A stretch of DNA of 29,082 nt from Acidimicrobiia bacterium (GTDB taxonomy: Bacteria > Actinomycetota > Acidimicrobiia > Spongiisociales > ZC4RG35), in the NCBI GenBank assembly GCA_017577575.1, contig PKRG01000027.1, positions 1 to 29,082 on the forward strand, in the 5' to 3' direction. The translations under genes and the position numbers were made by a program. Positions 22,453 through 28,327 of this stretch are shown one piece after another; position 1 is the first letter of the stretch, and the number at the start of each line of letters is the position of its first letter. The notes beneath the pieces were generated by a model that saw only the letters and a list, made by a program, of their open reading frames with translations, made no database searches and was not told the origin of the DNA.

Positions 22453-22680
22453 CTGCGTCGATGGTACGGGGGGACGGTCGTCGATACGTCCCTCTCGAGA
22501 GTGATTGGGTCGTCGCCCCCTGGTACTAGCCGGGTGACCCGACTGCGCGGGGCGTAGCCACTTCGACCGGCGATCCGGGTCCCCGATACCCCTCGAGTCC
22601 TAAGGGAATCCGGCCCGTACCTCTGACGGGGGAGCGGCAGGACCGCTCCGCGGCCGGATGTGGCCGTGGTGGCTCGTCCG

Positions 22681-22694
22681 TACGTTCGCCGGAC
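22681..22694 (+). promoter_or_regulatory. -10 element and leaderless start of the PLA2-like gene
   Basis: TACGTT (22681-22686), 8 nt, then ATG 22695. No ribosome site. Confidence 0.45.
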
Positions 22695-23414
22695 ATGTTC
22701 GGCTCGTTTCTCGTCCGATTCGTGGCGATAACCGTCCTCGGGCTCTGCCTCAGCGGGATCGGCCACTCCCTGGCCCTGCCCCCTTCCCCCGACGGCTCCT
22801 GGAACCGCTGGGTGGAGGGCGTGGTCGCAGGTGACGTGGTGGAAGTCCCCGAGGGCTTCACGTCGGTGATGGGCTATGCGCCGGTCGTGGAGCGGGGCCG
22901 ACTGGTGAAGCCAGACGGCGAATGCTCCTCGCTCGTCTCTCCGCCCGAGTTCGAGTTCCCGTGCCGGGCCCACGACTTCGGCTACGACCTTCTCCGTTTC
23001 ATGGAGAGGAACGGGCACCACCCGTCACCGGAGTTGCGCAGGGTCATCGACCAGACATTCCGCCTCGACATGCTGGAGGCATGTGACGGCTTGGGTTGTC
23101 GGGCTCTCGCCGAACTGTTCAGCTTCGGGGTCGGTCTCAACTCGGTCCGCCAGGGATATGGCGCGCCGACCGAGGAGCCGATCGTTCCCTGGGTCGTGGC
23201 AGGTTGCGTCGCCCTGGGTCTGTCGATTCCCCGTGAGAGCCGGAACCGAGGAGAAAGTCCCTGGGCGTACGGATCCGGCGCCGGTAGGGTCGGCTCGGAT
23301 GACACTGATCGTTTCTGGGCTCCTCCTCGTCGGCGCCTGGGTCCTCTGGATCCTCAGGGGCCGTCACCGGCCCTAACGCCGCTCAGTCACTCTGACCCCT
23401 CGTCCAGCAGGTAA
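22695..23414 (+). CDS. secreted prokaryotic phospholipase A2-like protein
   Basis: A 239-residue protein with an N-terminal signal or anchor (FLVRFVAITVLGLCLSGIGHSLALP). The core has FPCRAHDFGYDLLRFM, with Cys90 and the catalytic pair His93-Asp94, and a second Asp in RLDMLEAC (about 125), the arrangement of actinobacterial PLA2 enzymes such as that of Streptomyces violaceoruber. C77, C90, C130 and C135 could form disulphides. Such enzymes cleave the sn-2 acyl chain of phospholipids, with calcium. PWVVAGCVALGLSI near 165-178 may be a second helix. The last 55 residues are low in conserved sequence and overlap a small open frame; the true end may have shifted by a frame change. Confidence 0.7.
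   Translation: MFGSFLVRFVAITVLGLCLSGIGHSLALPPSPDGSWNRWVEGVVAGDVVEVPEGFTSVMGYAPVVERGRLVKPDGECSSLVSPPEFEFPCRAHDFGYDLLRFMERNGHHPSPELRRVIDQTFRLDMLEACDGLGCRALAELFSFGVGLNSVRQGYGAPTEEPIVPWVVAGCVALGLSIPRESRNRGESPWAYGSGAGRVGSDDTDRFWAPPRRRLGPLDPQGPSPALTPLSHSDPSSSR
23299..23376 (+). CDS. possible 25-residue single-helix microprotein
   Basis: ATG 23299 opens a 25-codon frame, MTLIVSGLLLVGAWVLWILRGRHRP, a hydrophobic helix with a basic end as in membrane microproteins. TAGGGT (23285-23290) lies 8 nt before the ATG, the leaderless pattern used by neighbours. It overlaps the 3' part of the PLA2-like frame, where that frame reads poorly. Too short to judge by coding statistics. Confidence 0.35.
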   Translation: MTLIVSGLLLVGAWVLWILRGRHRP

Positions 23415-23902
23415 GCCAGCTCGATCTCCCAGCGCTCGAGGTCGGGTTCGACCTTCGGGTCCGTCCTGTAGAACTCGAAACGTCCCGACCAAGTCGTCGT
23501 GCCGTCGCTGTGCTCCTGCCGGGGCCGGAGGCCGTTTCTCTCCATCCATTCGTCCAGGGTTCGGATCGTCCGCATCAGCGCGTCGGGATGCCCGCGATGG
23601 ACGGCGGTTGCGTACCTTCCGGCGGGGATGGCGCCGGAGACCATGCGCCCCTCGCACGGCACCGCCCGCAGCAGCGGGACCCCCACCGCCAAGCGGAACG
23701 GTCTCGTGTGATCGCCGATCGTCCAGTATCGGAAGAACGGAGGCCCGGCGATCTCCAACCCGCGTTGGGCCACCCAGCCCAGCACCTCGCCGACGAGGAC
23801 CGTCACCTTGCCCCATTCGCTGAGGCTCGCTTGCACCGGGATCGCCGCGTACGGCTGGGCGCCACGGTCGACGATCCGCAGGTCGGTGGTCGTGTTGTCC
23901 AT
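23387..23902 (-). CDS. GyrI-like (effector-binding domain) protein
   Basis: A 171-residue stand-alone GyrI/AraC effector-binding-like domain. DRGAQPYAAIPVQASLSEWGKVTVLVGEVLGWVAQRGLEIAGPPFFRYW is the first half of the two-fold repeat. GRMVSGAIPAGRYATAVHRGHPDALMRTIRTLDEWMERNGLRP is the second, ending in WEIELAYLL. Members bind small hydrophobic or cationic compounds, and some hydrolyse them or protect gyrase. There is no DNA-binding domain. The start is ATG 23902, with no clear ribosome site. It lies convergent to the PLA2-like gene and divergent from the luciferase-like remnant. Confidence 0.82.
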   Translation of the reverse strand: MDNTTTDLRIVDRGAQPYAAIPVQASLSEWGKVTVLVGEVLGWVAQRGLEIAGPPFFRYWTIGDHTRPFRLAVGVPLLRAVPCEGRMVSGAIPAGRYATAVHRGHPDALMRTIRTLDEWMERNGLRPRQEHSDGTTTWSGRFEFYRTDPKVEPDLERWEIELAYLLDEGSE

Positions 23903-23957
23903 GTAGGTATCGACGTTCGAGACGGTGTCTTCCCATCGGTGTGTTCCGGGCGTCTCG

Positions 23958-23970
23958 TACGATCCGGCGC
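23958..23970 (+). promoter_or_regulatory. -10 element and leaderless start of the luciferase-like remnant
   Basis: TACGAT (23958-23963), 7 nt, then ATG 23971. It is intact even though the gene behind it is truncated. Confidence 0.45.
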
Positions 23971-24096
23971 ATGCGGTTCGGCCTCTCGTTCCCCAACTTC
24001 GGCGCCTTCGCCGAGCCGTCGACCCTCGTCGATGTGGCCGTCAGAGCCGAAGACGCCGGCTGGGTCTCGGCCGGTCCCGAGGCGTACGTCGCCTGA
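23971..24096 (+). pseudogene. truncated luciferase-like oxidoreductase
   Basis: A 41-codon frame starting MRFGLSFPNFGAFAEPSTLV then DVAVRAEDAGW, the first strand and helix of luciferase-like (F420/FMN) oxidoreductases. These proteins are normally near 300 residues. After residue 31 the expected GxFxxD core is absent; the frame ends VSAGPEAYVA and stops, 4 nt from the convergent SLH protease gene. It looks like an internal or 3' deletion. Promoter and start remain, so a short peptide could still be made. Confidence 0.75.
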
Positions 24097-24099
24097 CCG

Positions 24100-25494
24100 T
24101 CAGCCGTCGAGGCGGAGAGCCCGTACCAGGAAGGCGGCCATTTGGCCGCGGGTGACGGGTTGGTCGGGGCAGAAGCGGTCGGGGCCGCAGCCGCGGGTGA
24201 TGCCGGATCGGGCGAGGGCGGCGATGTCGGCGGCGAAGGTGTGGCCTTTGGTGTCGGCGAAGGTGGTGTCGGCGGGGGGAAGGTCGAGGGCGCGTACGAG
24301 GAAGGCGGCCATTTGGCCGCGGGTGACGGGTTGGTCGGGGCAGAAGCGGTCGGGGCCGCAGCCGCGGGTGATGCCCGCCGCCGTCAGCTGGGCGATCTCG
24401 CCTGCGAACACGTGGCCGACGCTGTCGGAGAACGTCTCGATGGATGCGCCGGTCGTCCGCTTCTTCTGCTCGGGCTGCGCCTTCGGCTGCTTCGCCGGAG
24501 GCACCTGCCCTGTCTTTTTCGGTTTCGACTGCGCCTCGTTGTCGACGGCGGGCCACCACGAGGGGCGTTCGGAGGTGAGGAACACCGAGTCGGCGGTGTT
24601 CCAATAGCGCTTGCCGTTCTTGCCGACGAGGGGGCGCCCGGGGTTGAAGTAGTCGTCGCCGCCGCAATCGAGCAGCCTCCTCCACACGTCCTCCCCGCAC
24701 ACCGCCCGTTTCGCCGCTCCGACGCACATGCGGTCGTAGTGGTCCCCGCAGTGGGCGTCGTCGGCGTGAGGCGCCACCGGCAGCACCGCACCGAACGTGT
24801 GGACCAGCTCGTGCGCCTCGGTGGCGTTGATTCGTCCGTGGCAGCCGGAGTAGACCACGGCGATCTGGGTCGACCGGTTGGCGTGGTTCACCTCCGGGTC
24901 GGGCCGGGTGTCGGCCGGCATCTCCCCGTGGCCGCAGTAGCCGGGCTTGTGGAAGTCGACCCAGACCAGATACCGGCGGGGCGCCGACGGCTGGGAGCCG
25001 ACCGCCTCGAGGATCGAACGCCGGAACCGGGACCAGGATCCGTTCGGCTTGGCCCACTGGGCGAAGCCGGGATCGTCGACCACCACCTTCCGCACCGCCG
25101 GCACGCAGCGGTCGGGCCCGACCTGCTTCTGGGCCCAGCGAACGGCCCGGAACGATCCGGGGGAGTGGGTGGCGGCCGATTCGGCGAAGATGTGGTCCAC
25201 CCAGGCCGCGGTCGCCACCATCTCCTTCTCCGGCAGCCGGGCCTTGGGATTCGAGGTCACGAAGACGAACTCGACCAGCGGGGCGTTCGGGTCGCCGGCG
25301 TCGGGCAGGCACACGACCCGCGGGTCGGCGACGACCGCGGCGTAGGCCGGGTCCTCGGCGAGCAGCGCCAGCGCGTCGTCCTCGAACAGCGACTCGTGGG
25401 GCGGGACGTCATCCGACGCCGACCATGCGGCGGCGACGGGCACTGCGAGGACGATCGTCACGAACCCGAGGAGTCTTCGAAGGCCAGCAGGCAT
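24100..25494 (-). CDS. SLH-anchored protein with HExxH protease-like domain
   Basis: A 464-residue secreted protein. The signal peptide is LRRLLGFVTIVLAVPVAAAWSA. The N-terminal domain has the zinc-peptidase motif HELVH (228-232) in INATEAHELVHTFG, with further His at 243, 248 and 252 and several Cys in pairs, so a disulphide-rich metallopeptidase is likely; the ligand pattern is not that of a standard metzincin. A Lys/Pro/Gln-rich linker (about 320-350) leads to two SLH repeats (352-404 and 411-464) with RGCGPDRFCPDQPVTRGQMAAFLVRAL. SLH repeats would tether it to the wall. A structured leader overlaps its ribosome site. The motif and His positions are seen; the protease function is inferred. 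Confidence 0.85.
   Translation of the reverse strand: MPAGLRRLLGFVTIVLAVPVAAAWSASDDVPPHESLFEDDALALLAEDPAYAAVVADPRVVCLPDAGDPNAPLVEFVFVTSNPKARLPEKEMVATAAWVDHIFAESAATHSPGSFRAVRWAQKQVGPDRCVPAVRKVVVDDPGFAQWAKPNGSWSRFRRSILEAVGSQPSAPRRYLVWVDFHKPGYCGHGEMPADTRPDPEVNHANRSTQIAVVYSGCHGRINATEAHELVHTFGAVLPVAPHADDAHCGDHYDRMCVGAAKRAVCGEDVWRRLLDCGGDDYFNPGRPLVGKNGKRYWNTADSVFLTSERPSWWPAVDNEAQSKPKKTGQVPPAKQPKAQPEQKKRTTGASIETFSDSVGHVFAGEIAQLTAAGITRGCGPDRFCPDQPVTRGQMAAFLVRALDLPPADTTFADTKGHTFAADIAALARSGITRGCGPDRFCPDQPVTRGQMAAFLVRALRLDG
24128..24204. repeat. 77-bp perfect direct repeat, copy 1
   Basis: Identical, by reading, to 24299-24375 and offset by 171 bp, exactly one SLH unit (57 codons). It encodes the end of the second SLH repeat of the minus-strand gene. 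The identity includes third codon positions, so it reflects recent duplication or gene conversion. Confidence 0.85.
24299..24375. repeat. 77-bp perfect direct repeat, copy 2
   Basis: Partner of 24128-24204. It encodes the matching part of the first SLH repeat in the same gene. The five bases before each copy (CGTAC) also match after one mismatch. Confidence 0.85.
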
Positions 25495-25535
25495 GGCCTT
25501 TTCCCTGTCGGCCGCAGACGCGGGCCGATAAGGCC
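25495..25535 (-). promoter_or_regulatory. structured leader over the ribosome site of the SLH protease gene
   Basis: Nested inverted repeats: outer GGCCTT (25495-25500) with AAGGCC (25530-25535), inner TCGGCC (25508-25513) with GGCCGA (25523-25528). The stem takes in the AAAAGG ribosome site just before ATG 25494, so folding could limit translation. I do not recognise a known riboswitch class. Confidence 0.4.
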
Positions 25536-25545
25536 GCGGGGTGCG

Positions 25546-26199
25546 TCAGCCCCGGTACTCCCAGTGCCAGGACTCGTTGCTGATCGGGTACCAGCCGAAG
25601 CGGTGGGCGTTCTCCTGGAGCCAATGCCATTCGGGGTCGCCGGGGCCGACCAGCGACCCGTTGGTGATGTCGACGGCGAGGCCGTTTCCGTGCTCGCTCT
25701 TTCCGGGCGGGAGCACGTTCGCCTTCTTCTGGCCCGACAGATACGCCTGGTAGCCGGCCGCCTGCTGCTCGTAGCTGCGGTACATGTCGATGGCTCGCAG
25801 ATCGATGCCGTCGGCGGCGGCTGCCGCCCGCATCTCCTCCCAGGCTCTGGCGGCGGGGGCGAGCAGGTAGCCCGTCCCGTTCCAGGCCCCCGACACTTCG
25901 ACGAGGAGGCCGGTGCCCTGGAGGCGCCCGTTGCGGTTCTTGACGTCGTGGGTCTGGAGGAAGGCCTCGAGCTCGGGGGAGTACTTGCCCGACGTCGGCT
26001 TCGCCGACGGAGTGGAGGCCGGAGCGGTGGGCGGGACGATGGAGGACACGACCTGCCGCTCCACGGTCGGCACCATAGTGGCGGGTTGGGCCTCCATCTG
26101 CCGCTGGAGGTGAGCGGCGAACGTGCCGTTCGGAACGACAGGCGTGATGCGGTCGCGGATCTCGGCGACCCTCGTCACGGCGACGGCGATGCTCTCCAT
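25546..26199 (-). CDS. M15-family D-Ala-D-Ala carboxypeptidase/endopeptidase, flagellar locus
   Basis: A 217-residue VanY-type zinc peptidase. KSEHGNGLAVDI holds the metal ligands His170 and Asp177, and ESWHWEY gives His212 and the Glu214 region; MYRSYEQQAAGY is the conserved Arg-Ser strand. The first 40 residues (MESIAVAVTRVAEIRDRITPV...FAAHLQRQME) are helical and resemble the N-terminus of flagellar rod-associated wall hydrolases; a Pro/Ser/Thr linker follows. It would cut peptidoglycan peptides to let the flagellar rod through, the job of FlgJ in other bacteria. It has no classic signal peptide, consistent with export by the flagellar system. ATG 26199 has a weak ribosome site. Confidence 0.85.
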   Translation of the reverse strand: MESIAVAVTRVAEIRDRITPVVPNGTFAAHLQRQMEAQPATMVPTVERQVVSSIVPPTAPASTPSAKPTSGKYSPELEAFLQTHDVKNRNGRLQGTGLLVEVSGAWNGTGYLLAPAARAWEEMRAAAAADGIDLRAIDMYRSYEQQAAGYQAYLSGQKKANVLPPGKSEHGNGLAVDITNGSLVGPGDPEWHWLQENAHRFGWYPISNESWHWEYRG

Positions 26200-26233
26200 C
26201 ACCGGGATCCGTCGGCCGCTGGCCAGCCTGGAT

Positions 26234-26268
26234 AAGCGTTCTCGGCGGAGTTGCCGCCGAGAACGCTT
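26234..26268. terminator. hairpin after the sigma-factor gene
   Basis: Perfect 15-bp inverted repeat AAGCGTTCTCGGCGG / CCGCCGAGAACGCTT with a 5-nt loop. Its edge touches the fliA stop codon (26268-26270), and it lies 35 nt before the M15 peptidase start. It may end or attenuate transcription between the two. No T run. Confidence 0.65.
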
Positions 26269-27122
26269 CAGGAGATGGCGCGCAGTCGGCGGGATCCCGC
26301 CTCGAGACGGCTGCGCCACGTGCTGTGGGCAGCCAGGTCGGCCAGGTACTGGGACCGCATCTGGTGGCCGGGGGCGTTGGGAGCCACCTCCGGCACGCCC
26401 TGGTACAGACCCGAGAGGTACGCCCGGATGGCGTTGATGGCTTCGCTGCGGATCTGGGAGGTGCGGGCGACCGTCACTCCCAGGTCGGCGGCGATGTCGG
26501 CGAGCATCTCTTCTTTCAGGTAGTAGCGCTCGACGACTTCCCGCTGGACGGGCGGCAGATGCTGGATCGCCGTCTCGAGGGTGCCCAACAGCTCCTCGTC
26601 CTCGAGCCGCTCCTCGGGGAGGAGCTCGGTGTCGGTCTCTTCGATCCGGTTGGCGAGGGACTCGCCTTCCTCGTCGGCCGACCACTCGAGCGACAGGAGA
26701 GCAGCGGACTGGGCCCGGGCACGCAGCTCACGGATGCGTTCGGCGCTGCACCCCACCATCGCCGCCAGCTCTTCCTCGGAAGGAGCCGCGCCGCCGGCCC
26801 GCATCGACGCCTCGGTGGCTTCCATCTCCCGCACCTGACGGCGGACCCGACGGGACGCCCAGTCGCGGGAGCGGGTCGAATCGATGATGGCGCCGCGGAT
26901 CCGGATGGCCGCATAACGAGGGAAGGGAATGCCCATCGCCGGGTCGAACCGCCGCGACGCCTCGACCAGGCCGAGGACGCCGGCACTCCACAGTTCGCCC
27001 CGGTCGACGTGGCGGGGATAGCGAGCCGCCATCTGCTGCACCAACTGACCCACGAGCTCGAGGTTCTCGAGCACGAGGTCGTTGGCGGCCTCGTCCCCTC
27101 CCTTGTCGTGTGTCGTAACCAT
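26268..27122 (-). CDS. fliA: RNA polymerase sigma factor FliA/WhiG (sigma28)
   Basis: A 284-residue sigma28-type factor that directs late flagellar genes. Region 2 (LWSAGVLGLVEASRRFDPAMGIPFPRYAAIRIRGAIIDSTRSRDWASRRVRRQVREME) is classic for FliA. Region 3 (PSEEELAAMVGCSAERIRELR) and region 4 (LPPVQREVVERYYLKEEMLADIAADLGVTVARTSQIRSEAINAIRAYL) follow. About 40 residues extend past region 4 (LYQGVPEVAPNAPGHQM...), longer than usual for the family. ATG 27122 has AGGAG 6 nt upstream. It is divergent from flagellin, which has a sigma28-like promoter, so it probably drives that gene. Confidence 0.94.
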   Translation of the reverse strand: MVTTHDKGGDEAANDLVLENLELVGQLVQQMAARYPRHVDRGELWSAGVLGLVEASRRFDPAMGIPFPRYAAIRIRGAIIDSTRSRDWASRRVRRQVREMEATEASMRAGGAAPSEEELAAMVGCSAERIRELRARAQSAALLSLEWSADEEGESLANRIEETDTELLPEERLEDEELLGTLETAIQHLPPVQREVVERYYLKEEMLADIAADLGVTVARTSQIRSEAINAIRAYLSGLYQGVPEVAPNAPGHQMRSQYLADLAAHSTWRSRLEAGSRRLRAIS

Positions 27123-27192
27123 CGGGTGCTCCTGACTAGTCACTTTGGAATGCAACGCCCGTGGTCATCGGCACGCGACCCCAGGGTCCCTA

Positions 27193-27218
27193 AAGGGCTA
27201 TTCGCGAAATAGTCCCTT
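27193..27218. promoter_or_regulatory. A+T-rich hairpin between fliA and fliC
   Basis: AAGGGCTATT-CGCGA-AATAGTCCCTT: arms pair with one bulged base. It is unusually A+T-rich for this DNA and followed by a T run (TTTTT) on the plus strand, so it could be a terminator for leftward-origin transcripts, a leader element of fliA, or a binding site. Confidence 0.4.
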
Positions 27219-27251
27219 CGATCCACCCGGAAGATTTTTCGCTCGACCTCC

Positions 27252-27278
27252 TTAACCGGCTCCCCGGGTGGCCGACCG
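27252..27278 (+). promoter_or_regulatory. predicted sigma28 promoter of flagellin
   Basis: TTAA (27252-27255), 15 nt, then GCCGACCG (27271-27278). The FliA consensus is TAAA-N15-GCCGATAA, so spacing is exact with 3 of 4 and 5 of 8 matches. It leaves a leader of about 65 nt to ATG 27348. Confidence 0.65.
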
Positions 27279-27347
27279 ACATGGCAGCCGACACGGATGT
27301 CGGTCAGCCGGAAGGTCCGGCGATGCGCCACAGACAAGGAGGTACGA

Positions 27348-28256
27348 ATGCGCATCAACCAGAACATCATGGCGTTCAACGCCTATCGGAACATCCAGAC
27401 GACCAACACCCAGTTGGGCAAGTCGCTGGAGAAGCTGTCCTCGGGCTACCGGATCAACCGGGCCGCCGACGACGCCGCCGGCCTGGCCAAGTCGGAGAGC
27501 CTGCGGGCGGAGATCCGGGGCACGCAGCAGGCAATCCGCAACGCCCAGGACGGCGTGAGCTGGGTGCAGACCGCCGAAGGTGCTCTGCAGGAAGTCCACT
27601 CGATCCTCCAGCGCATGCGTCAGCTGGCTGTCGACGCCGCCAACACGGCGACCACCGGCGGTGCTGAGCAGCAGGCCGAGTTCGACCAGCTCGTCGAGGA
27701 GCTGGATGCCATCGGCAAGCGCACCACCTTCGCCGGGAAGGCTGTCTTCAGCAACTACGACAGCGGCTCTGGCGGAACCGCTCTCACGTTCCACGTGGGG
27801 GCTGGGTCGGGAGCCGACAACAAGCTGACGGTGGAGCTCGACCTCACGATCGACGTGACGGGCAACGCCGGCATCTTCTTTGGCATCGACGACGATGGCG
27901 ATCCCGGTACCCCGGCTGTCAACGTCAACCTCGACGCTCTCGACCTGACCACAGCCGACGGCGCCGATCCTGCGAAAGGCGCCGATGCTGCGATCAGAGC
28001 CTTGGATCTCGCGATCGATGCAGTTTCGAGCGTTCGCTCCGAGCTCGGTGCGAAGCAGAACCGCCTCGAGCACACGATCGCCAACCTGTCGGTGGCCGTG
28101 GAGAACCTCTCCGCTTCCGAGTCCCGCATCCGGGACACCGACATGGCCGAAGAGATGGTGGCGTTCACCCGTCACCAGATCATGGCCCAGGCCGGCACCG
28201 CCATGCTCGCCCAGGCCAACGTCGTCCCGCAGTCGGTCCTCCGTCTGCTGGGCTGA
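27348..28256 (+). CDS. fliC: flagellin
   Basis: A 302-residue flagellin, the filament subunit. The N-terminal D0/D1 region (MRINQNIMAFNAYRNIQTTNTQLGKSLEKLSSGYRINRAADDAAGLAKSESLRAEIRGTQQAIRNAQDG) and the C-terminal one (QNRLEHTIANLSVAVENLSASESRIRDTDMAEEMVAFTRHQIMAQAGTAMLAQANVVPQSVLRLLG) are both complete. The middle (about 130-205) is a short variable part with an acidic GIDDDGDPGTP loop of the kind that can bind calcium. ATG 27348 has AAGGAGG 5 nt upstream; a longer frame from 27297 is discounted. It is transcribed away from fliA and towards fliD. Confidence 0.97.
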   Translation: MRINQNIMAFNAYRNIQTTNTQLGKSLEKLSSGYRINRAADDAAGLAKSESLRAEIRGTQQAIRNAQDGVSWVQTAEGALQEVHSILQRMRQLAVDAANTATTGGAEQQAEFDQLVEELDAIGKRTTFAGKAVFSNYDSGSGGTALTFHVGAGSGADNKLTVELDLTIDVTGNAGIFFGIDDDGDPGTPAVNVNLDALDLTTADGADPAKGADAAIRALDLAIDAVSSVRSELGAKQNRLEHTIANLSVAVENLSASESRIRDTDMAEEMVAFTRHQIMAQAGTAMLAQANVVPQSVLRLLG

Positions 28257-28270
28257 TCCACCCGCAAGCC

Positions 28271-28300
28271 GGATGGGGGCGGGGAGACCCGCCCCCATCC
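28271..28300 (+). terminator. hairpin between fliC and fliD
   Basis: Perfect 13-bp inverted repeat GGATGGGGGCGGG / CCCGCCCCCATCC with a GAGA loop, 15 nt after the flagellin stop. It is a likely terminator or attenuator that keeps flagellin mRNA above fliD mRNA. No T run. Confidence 0.65.
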
Positions 28301-28327
28301 ACGACTCCGAAGAAGAGAGGTAGATAG

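Noticed and set aside
24128..24375. Direct repeats as a possible CRISPR or insertion-sequence trace
   Set aside because: There are only two copies, in frame, spaced by one SLH unit and translated as protein repeats.
25524..25531. GCCGATAA on the plus strand, an exact sigma28 -10 sequence
   Set aside because: There is no TAAA 15 nt upstream and no plus-strand gene follows; it is part of the nested inverted repeats of the minus-strand leader.
24142..26235. 697-codon plus-strand frame over the SLH protease and M15 genes
   Set aside because: It is opposite two genes with clear motifs, and its product is repetitive Gly/Val/Arg sequence.
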